A DNA stretch of 64,000 bases from Notolepis coatsorum (Eukaryota; Chordata; Actinopteri; Aulopiformes; Paralepididae). The stretch's first letter is position 1. Each line of letters opens with the position of its first letter. Shown piece by piece: positions 32,703 to 44,038 of the stretch. The notes under the pieces are model-generated. The model saw only the letters and a list, made by a program, of their open reading frames with translations. It was not told the DNA's origin and made no database searches. Location: positions 97,414,121-97,478,120 of the forward strand of contig OZ020589.1 in assembly GCA_963971535.1 (NCBI GenBank), in the 5' to 3' direction. Made by a program: the position numbers and the translations under genes.

Positions 32703-33200
32703 CACCCAGGGGAATGCGTGAGTAGCTCTGAGAACACCCAGGGGAATGCTCTGAGGACACCCAGGGGAATGCTCTGAGGACACCCAGGGGAATGCTCTGA
32801 GGACACCCAGGGGAATGCTCTGAGGACACCCAGGGGAATGCTCTGAGGATACCCAGGGGAACTCTCTGAGGACACCCAGGGGAACGCTCTGAGAACACCC
32901 AGGGGAACTCTCTGAGGACACCCAGGGGAACGCTCTGAGAACACCCAGGGGAACTCTCTGAGGACACCCAGGGGAACTCTCTGAGGACACCCAGGGGAAT
33001 GCTCTGAGAACACCCAGGGGAATGCTCTGAGGACACCCAGGGGAATGCTCTGAGGACACCCAGGGGAATGCTCTGAGGACACCCAGGGGAATGCTCTGAG
33101 GACACCCAGGGGAACTCTCTGAGGACACCCAGGGGAACGCTCTGAGAACACCCAGGGGAACTCTCTGAGGACACCCAGGGGAACGCTCTGAGAACACCCA
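32703..33200. repeat. 23-bp minisatellite, left array
   Basis: About 21 units of gctctgaggacacccagggg plus aat, with variants (gaac for gaat, gagaac for gaggac). The unit length is not a multiple of three, so three units make a 23-residue peptide repeat, and all three minus-strand frames happen to be free of stops. The long open frames here are therefore artefacts. The array is interrupted by the L2 at 33201 and continues at 36115. Confidence 0.95.
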
Positions 33201-33692
33201 AGTTCAAGTTCAAGTTCTTTAATAGTTGTCATACAGAAGTACAGAATACTTTCATACAAAATGCTTCTTACTGTTACGCTCCAGAGACTGTGCTAGACAA
33301 GATAGTATCAAATAACATAATATAGCATGTAATTTAGAAGAAGAAAAATGAGGTCACAGTGTTCGGTATAGACATATGTACAATGTTCTGAGTTACCATA
33401 TAATATACAATACTATGCAGTGTACTAATGTACAGTACTATCTAGTGCAAAGCAGAAATGGGATGAGGTACAATTTTAGGTACAATTTACAGTAAGGTGT
33501 ACGAGTTGTAGTGCAATCCTTCATCAATAAATATAAAGTGTGGGGAGTGGGTGCTACAGTGTGTTTGTTTAAAGTGGGTGTGTGCTATAAAGTGTGTGGA
33601 GTGGGTGCTACAGTGTGTTTGTTTAAAGTGAGTGTGTGCGTGTGGATGTGTGTGCTATGTGCGTTTGGTGGTTGTTGTTGTGTAGTGTTCAT

Positions 33693-35195
33693 TCATTGTT
33701 CGTTTAGCAGCCTGATGGCCTGGGGATAGAAGCTTCTTCTGAGTCTTTCTGTGCTCGCCTTGAGACTCCGGTATCGCTTGCCTGACCGCAGCAGTTCAAA
33801 GAGGCAGTTGTTCGGGTGACTGGAGTCTTTAATGATTCTCTTAGCCTTGCCCTTGCAACACTTGTTGTAAATGTTCTGGAGGGTGGGGAGCCCCCCTCCA
33901 ATTGTGCGTTCGGCTAAACGTGTCACTCTTTGTAGTCTGCTTCGGTCTTGTGCAGTGCTATTCCCAAACCAGGAGGTGATGTTGCCGGTCAAGATGCTCT
34001 CTATTGTACATGAGTAGAAGTTCTTAAGGATCTTCTGACTGACTTGGAACTTCCTTAGGTGCCTGAGGAAGTAGAGGCGTTGTCGTGCCTTCTTCACAAC
34101 ACTGTCAATGTGTGTGGTCCATGTCAAGTCCTCGGATATGTAGGCTCCGAGGTACTTAAAGCTGTTGACTCTCTCAACCGGTGCCCCGTCGATGCTGAGG
34201 GGGCTGTAGTCCTTGACCCCCGACCTCCTGAAGTCCACAATCATCTCCTTTGTTTTGCTGACGTTCAGGGAGAGGCTGTTTTCCTGGCACCATCCCGCCA
34301 GGACCTTGACCTCTTCCAGGTAGGCCCTCTCGTCGTTGGCAGAGATCAGGCCCACCACCACTGTGTCGTCAGCAAATTTGATGATTGTATTGCTACTCCG
34401 CTGAGCCACACAGTCGTGTGTGTACAGGGAGTAGAGGAGGGGACTCAGAACACAGCCCTGGGGGGCCCCTATGTTGAGGGTGATGGATGAGGAGGTGCAG
34501 TTGCCTGCTCTCACCACCTGGGGTCTGCCAGTCAGGAAGTCCAAGACCCACTGGCAGAGGTCATAGTTCAAGCCCAGGTCCCTGAGCTTGGCTATGAGTA
34601 TGGAGGGGACTATGGTATTGAATGCCGAGCTGTAGTCGATGAATAGCATTCTCACATAGTTCCCCTGCCTCTTGTCCAGGTGTGATGCTGCTGTGTGCAG
34701 CACATGGGCTATGGCGTCCTCCGTGGACCTGTTGGGGCGGTATGCAAATTGCAGGGGGTCCATGTTGATGGGGAGGGAGGAGCAGATGTAGCCCTTTACT
34801 AGCTTCTCAAAGCACTTCATGGCTATGGAGGTGAGAGCTACAGGGCGGTAGTCGTTGAGGCACGCAGGCTTGGATTTTTTGGGTACAGGGATAATAGTGG
34901 ACTTCTTCAGGCAGGTGGGGATGACAGCCTGTTCTAAGGACAGGTTAAATATGTCAGTGAATACTGGGGCCAGTTGGTCGGCACAGACTTTTAGGACGCG
35001 GCCGGGGATGCCGTCCGGACCTGCTGCCTTCCTGATATTCACTTTTTTAAAGGTCCGCCTCACCTCATGCTCTGTTACCCTGAACACTGCGCCTCCATCA
35101 GCAGCCGACCCCCCCCCCCCCCCCCATTGCCGTGGCTTGTGAGCTGGTGTTGTTATTACCAGCATCAAACCTCGCATAGAAGGTATTGAGGTCAT
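33693..35195 (-). CDS. L2 LINE reverse transcriptase (500-codon open frame)
   Basis: Copies LINE RNA into DNA at the target site in intact elements. In order: [54 protein letters not shown], motif [14 protein letters not shown], motif [20 protein letters not shown], catalytic motif [12 protein letters not shown], then the L2 C-terminal region to LLNEQ*. All catalytic aspartates are present. The endonuclease lies upstream in a different frame; the switch coincides with a G-homopolymer (plus-strand C at about 35109-35124), so the original single ORF2 is frameshifted there. The ATG at 35195 is probably not the native start. Confidence 0.92.
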   Translation of the reverse strand: MTSIPSMRGLMLVITTPAHKPRQWGGGGGSAADGGAVFRVTEHEVRRTFKKVNIRKAAGPDGIPGRVLKVCADQLAPVFTDIFNLSLEQAVIPTCLKKSTIIPVPKKSKPACLNDYRPVALTSIAMKCFEKLVKGYICSSLPINMDPLQFAYRPNRSTEDAIAHVLHTAASHLDKRQGNYVRMLFIDYSSAFNTIVPSILIAKLRDLGLNYDLCQWVLDFLTGRPQVVRAGNCTSSSITLNIGAPQGCVLSPLLYSLYTHDCVAQRSSNTIIKFADDTVVVGLISANDERAYLEEVKVLAGWCQENSLSLNVSKTKEMIVDFRRSGVKDYSPLSIDGAPVERVNSFKYLGAYISEDLTWTTHIDSVVKKARQRLYFLRHLRKFQVSQKILKNFYSCTIESILTGNITSWFGNSTAQDRSRLQRVTRLAERTIGGGLPTLQNIYNKCCKGKAKRIIKDSSHPNNCLFELLRSGKRYRSLKASTERLRRSFYPQAIRLLNEQ

Positions 35196-36114
35196 TTGCT
35201 AAGGAGATGTCACTGTTCAGTTTGAGGGAGGCGCCTTTGTAGTCTGTCATCGTTTTGAGCCCCTGCCACATAGCTCTAGAGTCAGCTTGTTCAAACTGGA
35301 GTTCAATTTTATCCCTGTAGCGCCGTTTGGCCTCTGACACTGTCCTCCTTACGTTGTATCGCGCCACCTTGTGGTCATTCATGTTGCCTGCCACTAGGCC
35401 GTCGTTGTATGCTTTGGTGCGCTCTCTCAGAGCTTCACGGACGGATTTGTCTACCCAGGGTTTTTGATTTGGGTAAACTCTCATTTCTGTAGTGGGGATT
35501 GTTTCTTCCACCCTAGTACAAACATAGTCCAGCACTGTTTCCGTGTAGACATTAATGTTATCTGTGTCGCGGAACACATTCCAGTCTGTGCAGTGAAACA
35601 CAGACCGGAGCGTCTCCTCTGACGTCAAATCCCATTTCTGCACCTCTCGCGAGACTACAGGAGTACTTTTAATTCTCTGTTTGTACTTTGGTGAAAGAAA
35701 GATTGACGCGTGATCTGATTTACCAAAGCCACTATCAGAATGAGCCTTGTAGCCACCTTTAAATTGCGTGTAACAGTGATCTAGGATGTTACCGCCTCTG
35801 GTGTTGCAAGTCACATGCTGATAGAAGTCAGGTAATACCTTTCTCAGATTGGCGCTGTTGAAATCGCCCAGCACCAAAATGGCGGCGTTAACGTTCGTCG
35901 CTTGTATTCTATTTACCTCGTTGTGGAGTCTGGAGAGCGCGGCGTTGTTGCTGGCTTGCGGTGGAATATACACTCCTACAAGGATGATCGCCGTTAACTC
36001 CCTCGGGAGGAAGAAAGGACGACACTTGATGGTTATATATTCCAGGTCTGGGGAGCAGTGGTTGGATAATTCCTTCACGTTAGTTGGATCGCTCCAATTT
36101 TTGTTAAACATGAA
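35125..36114 (-). pseudogene. L2 LINE endonuclease, 5'-truncated
   Basis: APE-type endonuclease C-terminal two thirds, starting at NKNWSDPTNVKELSNHCSPD and passing VGVYIPPQ, the D-F-N and S-D-H motifs, then the linker WVDKSVREALRERTKAYND and [12 protein letters not shown]. The N-terminal catalytic residues are cut off by the 5' truncation. The continuing open frame to 36507 is minisatellite, not protein. Confidence 0.85.
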
Positions 36115-36531
36115 GGGGAACTCTCTGAGGACACCCAGGGGAACTCTCTGAGGACACCCAGGGGAATGCTCTGAGAACACCCAGGGGAATGCTCTGAGGA
36201 CACCCAGGGGAATGCTCTCAGGACACCCAGGGGAATGCTCTGAGAACACCCAGGGGAACTCTCTGAGAACACCCAGGGAAACTCTCTGAGGACACCCAGG
36301 GGAATGCTCTGAGGACACCCAGGGGAATGCTCTGAGGACACCCAGGGGAACTCTCTGAGAACACCCAGGGGAACTCTCTGAGGACACCCAGGGGAATGCT
36401 CTGAGGACACCCAGGGGAATGCTCTGAGGACACCCAGGGGAATGCTCTGAGGACACCCAGGGGAATGCTCTGAGAACACCCAGGGGAATGCTCTGAGAAC
36501 AGAACACCCAGGGGAACTCTCTGAGTACACA
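36115..36531. repeat. 23-bp minisatellite, right array
   Basis: About 18 units, the same unit as 32703-33200. It begins ggggaactctctgaggacac exactly where the left array stopped. The last units are irregular (gagaacagaacaccc, gagtacacagg). Confidence 0.95.
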
Positions 36532-38314
36532 GGTATTTTTTCTGTTTCAGAACTGAAAACACTACTAGATGATGAAGCTCATTTGGGTATTAAAAAAGAA
36601 AACAAACATTCTGTGGGTCCACAAAAAGAGTCTCCTATTCATTGCCTATGGAGCAGCTCCAGACTTTATACCCGACAATGCCACACGCTTGAGACTGATT
36701 TCCCTGGCTATAAAAGAAGGACGGGTCATTAAGGCACTGTATAGTGTGTGAACACCCATTGGTGCCAAGTGCGGTCATTTTAAACAGGTTATTACCTCGG
36801 ATGTCAGAATCATTGGCAATTTGTTGCATCGTTAACTAGCTTTAACGTTTGATATATTGTTTGGTGTAGATTTCCTCAGATAGCTGGTATATTTAGAATT
36901 TCAATATAGGCTTCAATAGAACTCGCACCAAGCAGAGCATAAAATGCTGGTATTCAGATGTGATGACCCTTTCTTCTTTTATAGTTTCCTTGGGTTCCTG
37001 GCTTTGGGAGAGAGTAGTTAATGTCCATTAATATTGATTGAATTTTTGGTAGTGTTCCCCTTTAAGGCATCATAACCTGATGCACCTTTTTGACTGAGAA
37101 ACACACTGACAGAGGCAGCGGTGATTTGAGGGAAAGCAACACTTTGCCTGCTCACCATTGCCTTTTGAAACAGTCATATCATCGAAACAAACGATCCACT
37201 GGACGGAGATACAGCTATTTCAAACTGAGAGAGAGCATAAGTTTATGCATACTGCACCGGTGTATACTGTATACTTACTTATAGTTTCTATTGTAACTAT
37301 ATTTATTGCAATGCATATATAACTGATAGGGCATACAGACCCTCATCTGCACCTTGATTTACATGGCCTACCTGCTCATATGCACATACTCAGAGTTAAT
37401 TCTATTGTTATATTGCTTTATGTCATATTGTTTTGTATTATATTGTTGAATTTCCCCAAAGGGACCAATAAAGGAATATCTTATCTTAACTTGTCATTTG
37501 CCTAAACATATTGGCTTGCTATTGTGATTCTGGGTGAGGTAGAATATGACACACAAACCTCATCATTTACTGTTTCATTTGATACATGGCATGTCACTAG
37601 CATTATGCATTACGATTGGCTGAAAAGTAAGCAGTAAATGTATCAATGTATCTTAATCTCTCATTTGCTTGCACCCCACAATTTGATAATCACCATCACA
37701 TAGTACCCAGGAACTAATGTATATGGCTGGCTACATCATCATGTAAATGCCCATGCTAGTTAGAATAAAACGAGGGCCCTATATTTTGTTGTTGAAACGG
37801 TCCCCCATGAACCTTAGGGCCGGCTGTGCGTGAGAGTGTTGGTGGTTGTTGATGCCGGCATGTGAGAGGAAGTGAACAGGGTGACAAATAGAACTAGCAA
37901 GAAGTCACATGTTCTCGTAAATACAACAGACAGATTAGATCGACAGCAAAAGGAATAACCTGGTCGCGGCGTTACAGATAACACAATCTGTCTTCAACAC
38001 TGTTTTAGGAATTAACACATTAGCGCTGCCCCTTCTTAGTCTAGATACCCGCAGGTTTAACCCCAGAGGAGGACAGACTTTGTTTGGTGTGTGAGTTAGA
38101 GGTGGAATTCAGAACGTAATTCCCTTTTTGTTTTACTGTCCTGTTTATGAGGATGTAAGGGAAGCACTTTTTAGTTAATGTATGTCGATTTCCTTGAGCT
38201 GTATGAATATGAACAACCTGAGTTGTGCTAAATGTTTTGTAGCAGTTTTATTTGTCAAGGTTGGGAGTGAAGACAGAATACTTTGTTTAAAAACAAGCTG
38301 TAATCTGTATTTAG
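36532..38314. other. No gene recognised; repeat debris
   Basis: ctccagactttatacccgac near 36657 is the inverse of a segment near 32685 (gtataaagtctgaagctg), so the minisatellite may sit inside a larger repeat. A retroposon tail (tgaatttccccaaagggacc, aataaaggaat) ends near 37480. The rest is AT-rich and I see no exon. Confidence 0.45.
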
Positions 38315-38695
38315 TAAGGCTGTCAATCTATAAAAAAAAATTTAATCAGATTAATCGCATGATTGTCCATAGTTAATCGTGATTAATCGCAAATTAATCG
38401 CATATATTCTTTATCTGTTCTAAATAATTCTACCTTAAACGGATCCTTTTCAAGTTTAATACTCTTATCAACATGAGAGTCAACAAGTGCTTTATGCAGC
38501 CATTTAACACAAAAGGATGACCCTCATGCATTGCAAATTTGCATCAAATTCAAAACAGAGTGATGCACAAAATAACTTAAAAGAAAAAAATAATTTAAAA
38601 CAATGAATAAAGTGTGCATGAAATAATAGGGGAAGGAAAACGTTAGGAACTTGTTACATTCACCCACACAAGGGCCGAGGACTCACCCCCCCCCC

Positions 38696-38945
<250 letters not shown>

Positions 38946-39052
38946 ACACACACACACACTTTGAGTCAGAAACAAACATAGTATCAATGAGAGTATCAAT
39001 AATACACCTGAAGTCTAGAAAAAAATATATATAATTTTTGTTTAAACATTAA

Positions 39053-39984
39053 CTCATTGACCGCCGGGGATTAGTCGGGCCCGTTCTAGCACTGCCACGC
39101 TTTATAAGATAGGAGTGCGTCACCTTGTTTGGAGAGCTATAACTATATTATTATATAATATTATTATATTAGTATTATTATTATTATTAATATAAGCTTT
39201 ATTATTATAGCTATGGATACAATACTATGGCCCATTTGACATCACCTATCTATCATTCAATATGTGAAAAATAATAAATGTTTCCATCCATACGTTCCCA
39301 TGTTATAGGCTTAAGGCTTGTTATAGGAGTATAGGCTTATACGTCAATTCTACTATAAACGTTGCCATTTCTTGCCTGTACACGCAATTATTCCCAAATC
39401 AAATCTATATCATAGGTATTATGTCCCATCATGAATGCATGAAAGGGGGGGGGTCGTTTCTGATTATTTGATTGGCAGTAACGGCATTCGTATTGAACAC
39501 TAAAAACGCTTATCAGCCGATTGGTATAAAAGCATTGCAGGATCAAGCTAAAATTGACGTTAGATCGTCCTTACCTGTGATCGGGAGTATTCCAAAAATA
39601 ATATTCCAATTGTTTGATCGCCATCCGGTACATCCGATGTCCATTTGGTCCACGGCATAACCCACCACAACTATAGATCGGGGATATTTGACGCGCTTCA
39701 ATGGAACCGGAAGAACCGCTCCATTCGCCCAATAAGGAAAAGTGAGACCGGAGACATTTGGCCATTACACAGGCCAAGATACAAGGTTTCAAAGGGTGCT
39801 CGATACCGCCGTCTGGCTGGATGCGGCCGGTATTGCACTTTGGCGATCTCAGACTCATTCCCTATGGTAACACCGAGGTCCCCGGATGAATAATGAATAA
39901 AGATATTGAGAAAAAAAAGGAAAAACAATCAAATAACGTATATAACACGGCCAAACACGTATATAAACGTGTATGGGGATTGAG
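39053..39984 (-). mobile_element. piggyBac-type MITE, TTAA-flanked (ctcattgaccgcc family)
   Basis: TTAA at 39049-39052 and 39985-39988. The ends ctcattgaccgccggggatt and tatggggattgag share only the outermost six bases or so. The interior shares gatcgccatccggtacatcc-type words with the other MITEs. It is nested in the hAT element at 38315-40066. Confidence 0.75.
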
Positions 39985-40729
39985 TTAATCTTGCGTTACA
40001 AAAAATAGTGGTGTTAAAAGAATTGTGCCTTAACACGTTAATAACGTGTTAACTTTGACAGCCTTAGTATTTAGGTCATGAAATGTAACATGTAATGTAA
40101 TAATGGAACACTGCAACAGTATTTCTGATTATGAACCCATGAGGGTTGGGCAAAAAAACTTGGTGAATTAGTTATGAATCATTTGTAGTCTGTTTTTATG
40201 TTGTATTTCGTTATGCAGAGTGAGTTATTATTCATTACTGGAAAATGATAAGCACATAGCTCGCATCACGTTGATAAACACAACATGCGTTGGTCTATAA
40301 AAGAGGTCTTTAATAAGCACTATAAAAGGCCTTTAATAAGCACTATAAAATACGTCTTTAATAAGCACCATAAAATAAGTATTTAATAAGCACTATAAAA
40401 GAGGCCTTTAATAAGCACTATAAAATAGGTCTTTAATAAGCACTATAAAATAGGTCTTTAATAAGCACTATAAAAGAGGTCTTTAATAAACACTATAAAA
40501 TAGGTATTAATAAGCACTATAAAAGAGGCCTTTAATAAGCACTATACAAGAGGTCTTAAATAAGCACTATAAAAGAGGCCTTTAATAAGCACTTTAAAAG
40601 AGGCCTAAGCACTATAAAAGTGGCCTTTAATAAGTACTATAAAATAGTCTTTAATAAGCACTATACAAGAGGTATTTAATAAGCACTATAAAATAGGTCT
40701 TTAATAAGCACTATAAAATAGGTCTTTAA

Positions 40730-41677
40730 CACTTTAATCGCCGGAGACGCTGTTCAGCGTCTTTCCCCGCCATGCTTATTCTGCCGAAGACGCTGGACAG
40801 CGTCTTTGATATCAATATTTCAAAAATCTGTGATCGAAATCATATTTCTCCCCCGGAGACATTATATGTACTGGTGAGCCCCTCTCAATTCTCCAACGGT
40901 TCAAGAGCGCCATCTGGTGGCCGATCGGCCGCTCGCCCAAACAGGAAGTGATGCGGATGAAGTGGTGCTCACCCATATTTTGTCCGGGCACTCGCTATCA
41001 TTAGCAGGACTCCATCTTGACACAATGGATGTCGATCGGTTGCAAATAACTCGATAAACAACATGATTTGGACGTATATACTATTATACAACCTGGAAAT
41101 GGATCGGGTATTTCTACATCCCATAATAGGAATATCTCTGCTCCACGCTCATCGCCCAACGCTATGAGGAAGCTACGGTAAGATTCAGCGTATTTTTTTA
41201 ACGTGTTCCATATAAACTGCTTTGATGATCATATCACCCACACTAGATGAATGATATAACGTTGCCCACGGAATTATAAACGACCCCCCGCCCATCCGGT
41301 CAACATCAGATCATACGTAGTAACTCCTAGAAGCACGTCCAGTTGAATTTTGTTATCTCGCACAGATTCCTACCAAACTGTATTTGATCATCAATATAAT
41401 GCATTTAGGGCTATAAATCAAGTTCTGGAGAAAGCTGCAGAAACGATAAAAACATGCTTATACTTTAGACCGTATTTTAGTATGAATATGTGAATGAAAA
41501 AGTATAACGTTGCTACACCCTGAACAATAGATATAGGACGTTGAATGGGCCATAGTAATGTCAATTTAGCAATACAATTTAAAAAGTTATAGCCCTGCAA
41601 AGAAGGGGAACTTCTCCATGTTAAATAGGGCTGGCGAGGGATGGTAAATTATGAATTTAACGCCTGCGATCAAAGTG
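40730..41677 (-). mobile_element. piggyBac-type MITE inserted at a TTAA of the 24-bp array
   Basis: TTAA at 40726-40729 and 41678-41681, and the array phase continues across. Ends cactttaatcgccgg and cctgcgatcaaagtg are inverted. The interior words accgtattttagtatgaata and gccatagtaatgtcaattta occur in the opposite orientation in 49241-50149. 948 bp, no coding capacity. Confidence 0.9.
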
Positions 41678-41742
41678 TTAATAAGCAGTATAAAATACGT
41701 ATTTAATAAGCACTATAAAATAGGTCTTTAATAAGCACCATA

Positions 41743-42092
41743 ACACCGGTTCCTGACAGGCAGCGAGCGAGCGAACTGGAGATTAAATCGCGCGCGACAC
41801 TGTCCTGATATGACGCGGCGCGTGTCCGAGTGTGTCTGTGTGTGTGTTTACCTGGAAGCACACGGGGGGAAAGCAGCCTGCTATTCTTGACCAATAAAAG
41901 TGTTTAGGGCGGGACTCGGCCGCGTAATCGCTCAACTAGAGACACAGCGAGCGAATATTTGAGGGGGGGACGACATCGCCGCTCAGTTCGCTGTCGCTCG
42001 CGGCAGGTCAGGATAGCCTGATTGAAACGAATACATTTTAATCATTTTCGCAATCACGCTCGCTCGCGTCGCTGCCTGTCAGGAAGGGGTGT
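41743..42092. mobile_element. GC-rich MITE with long inverted ends, in the 24-bp array
   Basis: Ends acaccggttcctgacaggca plus gcgagcgagcg, and the inverse cgctcgctcgcgtcgctgcc plus tgtcaggaaggggtgt. About 30-bp inverted repeats and 350 bp in all. The target duplication is at most 2-3 bp, so the superfamily is unclear (PIF/Harbinger or Tc1 possible). Confidence 0.75.
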
Positions 42093-42394
42093 AAAAGAGG
42101 TCTTTAATAAGCAGTATAAAATAGGTCTTTAATAAGCACTATAAAAGAGGTCTTTAATAAGCAGTATAAAATAGGTCTTTAATAAGCACTATACAAGAGG
42201 CCTTCCCTACATGACTGTATTTGTATGCACAAAGACAATAATATGGGAAACAAGATTGTCAATTAAATTCACTTTTCAATTAGACGACAACGTCCTAAAA
42301 CATATCCGTTGACCAAGAATTGATTCGTCCGAGAGGCAGCCTGAGTAAACAGCCACACGTGTAATTTGTAACGCACCCTACATTCCTGAGAATC

Positions 42395-43160
42395 TCAGAG
42401 TGCTACAGAGTAATTTTTTTTATAAAAAAGATATATAAAAAAGAAGAACACATAGCAGAACAACATATGATAAGACATAAAACTAATAAAAGGCCTTTCT
42501 AAAAAGGTAAGTCTTGAGTCCACGTTTAAAAGTGTCAACAGTTTGTGGTGGTTGGGGAGAGCATTCCACAGTCTGGGTGCGGCCGAGCAGAAGGCTCGAT
42601 TGCCCATGGTGTGCAGCTTATTCCTTGGGGCTTTGAGGAGGTTGGCTGTCCCGGAGCGGAGGGAGCGTGAGGAGGACTGGGGGATGAGGAGTAGGCAGGG
42701 GCACCACCGTGTACACACTGGTGAGTGAGGAGGGAGACCTTGTACTCGATCCTGTGTTCCACGGGGAGCCAGTGAAGTGATCTGAGGGTGGGGATGATGT
42801 GGTCATGTTTGTGCACCCTCATCAGGATCCTAGCAGCGCTATTCTGGATGGATTGCAGTTTTTGAATGCTTTTACTAGGGATCCCGATGAGGAGTGCATT
42901 ACAATAGTCCAGCCTGGAGGAGACGAAGGCATGGACAAGTTTCTCTGAATCTGCCAGAGTGAGTGAGGAGCGGAGTTTTGAGATGTTCCTGAGATGAAAG
43001 AAAGAGGTCTTGCAGAGGTGTTTGATGTGAGTCTCGTATGTGAGGTGGGTCCATTTTCACTCCCAAGTTAGTGACAAGGGTGGAGAGAGAATGTCCTGGC
43101 CGGAGAAGGAGATGGTGGTGATGGTGGATGACCGGACCTGGTGTGGGGTACCGACCAGCA
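42395..43160 (-). mobile_element. LINE fragment, frameshifted reverse-transcriptase C-terminus
   Basis: Minus-strand frames give HIIPTLRSLHWLPVEHRIEY, KVSLLTHQCVHGGAPAY, then RSLRSGTANLLKAPRNKLHT and PRLWNALP: the typical C-terminus of a fish jockey-type LINE, split over two frames near 42660. It is related to 18722-19198. It lies just downstream of the cytohesin 3' end. Confidence 0.8.
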
Positions 43161-43313
43161 TGGCTTCCGCTTTGAGCTGTTGACCTGAAGAAACTGTTCT
43201 TCCAATGTTCTTCATCTCTCACTTCTGCCATTTTGTCAACAGACTCCGTCTGGCAAATCTCCTTGACAGTCAGTGAGAGCAAAACAGTTCTGACATTATC
43301 GTCTTTGACCGTT

Positions 43314-43319
43314 TTTATT
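43314..43319 (-). terminator. Possible cytohesin poly(A) signal
   Basis: tttatt on the plus strand gives AATAAA on the minus strand, about 370 bases after the cytohesin stop codon. It is the first canonical signal downstream. The use of the site is inferred. Confidence 0.4.
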
Positions 43320-43424
43320 TAGTCTAAAAAAAAAAAGTGTGAAGAGAAGTCTCTCCTTCCATCCCAGACGACTTCTGTGAACGTCTTACTGTCTGTGTGT
43401 CCGGTGTCCCAAGAGTTTAGTTCA

Positions 43425-43600
43425 GCTGTGTTGTGTTGTGTTGTGTTGTGTTGTGTGTCCGGTGTCCCAAGTTCAGTTCAGCTGGGCTGTGTTGTGTTGT
43501 GTTGGGCTGTGTTGTGGTGTGTTGTATTGTATTGTGGATAAATAAAGGATAAAAAAAAAAAAAAAAAATGTTATTGTATTGTGTTGTGTTGTGTTGACTC
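43425..43600. repeat. (GTGTT)n-type repeat
   Basis: Runs of ttgtgttgtgttgtg with gggctg variants and an A-run at 43549-43567. It would lie in the cytohesin 3' UTR. Confidence 0.85.
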
Positions 43601-43624
43601 CAGATCTCAGAGTACCATAAGGGC

Positions 43625-43722
43625 TCCAGGTGAGGGAGGTGTGTCAGTTCAGTCCTGGGGGGTCACTTCAGTCCTGGGGGGTCACTTTAGTCCTGGGAGG
43701 TCAGTTCAGTCCTGGGGACCTG
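43625..43722. repeat. Short minisatellite at the cytohesin stop codon
   Basis: About four units of gtcacttcagtcctgggggg with variants (gtcagttcagtcctgggg). It spans the last nine or so codons, the stop codon and the first 3' UTR bases of the cytohesin gene. Confidence 0.8.
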
Positions 43723-43786
43723 GTTGATCACCTTCTTCTTGCGTACTGAGACCAAGTCGTAGAACGGGTCCTTGGTGATACTTTCT
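43687..43786 (-). CDS. cyth4: Cytohesin, last coding exon (polybasic tail)
   Basis: Minus-strand acceptor cctaaacag; the exon reads (R)ESITKDPFYDLVSVRKKKVI then NQVPRTELTSQD and stop at 43687-43689. In cytohesins (Sec7-family exchange factors for ARF GTPases) the segment after the PH domain, S-I-x-x-DPFY-x-x-x-x-x-RKKK, is the polybasic autoinhibitory and membrane-binding tail. The PFYDLVS.RKKK wording is what I recall of human cytohesin-4. The last 12 or so residues extend past the human end and overlap a 20-bp minisatellite (tcagtcctgggg), so this terminus may be lineage-specific. Confidence 0.9.
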
Positions 43787-43867
43787 CTGTTTAGGTAAAT
43801 AAGAAGATGGCGACAGATTATTAGTAGTTACATCTTGCTATGTGTGCGTGTGTGTGTGCATGTCTAT

Positions 43868-43965
43868 GTGTGTAAGATAAGATAAGATATTCCTTTATTG
43901 ATCCCCTTGGGGAAATTCGGGTATCATAGCAGCATGGGGGAGGGGGAGGGGAGGTACAGGTATGG
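43868..43965 (-). mobile_element. Retroposon tail fragment, minus strand
   Basis: gataagataagatattcctt, tattgatccccttggggaaa and ttcgggtatcatagcagcat: the inverse of the common fish tail aatttcccc..gggatcaataaa with a (GATA)n end. It lies in the last cytohesin intron. Confidence 0.6.
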
Positions 43966-44038
43966 GCAGGATAATAGTATAAAGACATAAATATAGGCAA
44001 TAAATTTAGATCTGAATATAAAAATAAACAGTGTAAAC

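Larger units (their letters stand above)
33201..36114 (-). mobile_element. L2-type LINE, 5'-truncated, inserted inside a minisatellite
   Basis: 2.9-kb minus-strand LINE. The right part (up to 36114) encodes the C-terminal endonuclease: LVLGDFNSANLRKVLPDFYQ, GNILDHCYTQF and GKSDHASIF hold the D-N and SDH motifs. The left part encodes the reverse transcriptase. The 3' end is a ttgaac repeat at 33201-33220. The junctions are CCCA|LINE|GGGG, which together make one uninterrupted minisatellite unit, so the insertion is into the array with no visible added duplication. Confidence 0.93.
40305..42205. repeat. 24-bp minisatellite in three blocks
   Basis: Units of ctttaataagcactataaaa plus tagg or gagg. 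Blocks at 40305-40729, 41678-41742 and 42093-42205 are separated by a piggyBac-type MITE and a second MITE. Each unit contains TTAA (ctTTAAtaag), the piggyBac target. Confidence 0.93.

Noticed and set aside
32703..33200. Regular repeat array resembling a CRISPR locus
   Set aside because: Units are contiguous with no unique spacers, the context is vertebrate, and there are no cas genes.
36075..36562. Several overlapping minus-strand frames (FPWVSSEHSPGCPQSI repeats)
   Set aside because: Produced by the 23-bp minisatellite, which lacks stops in all three minus frames. Also applies to 32634-33259.
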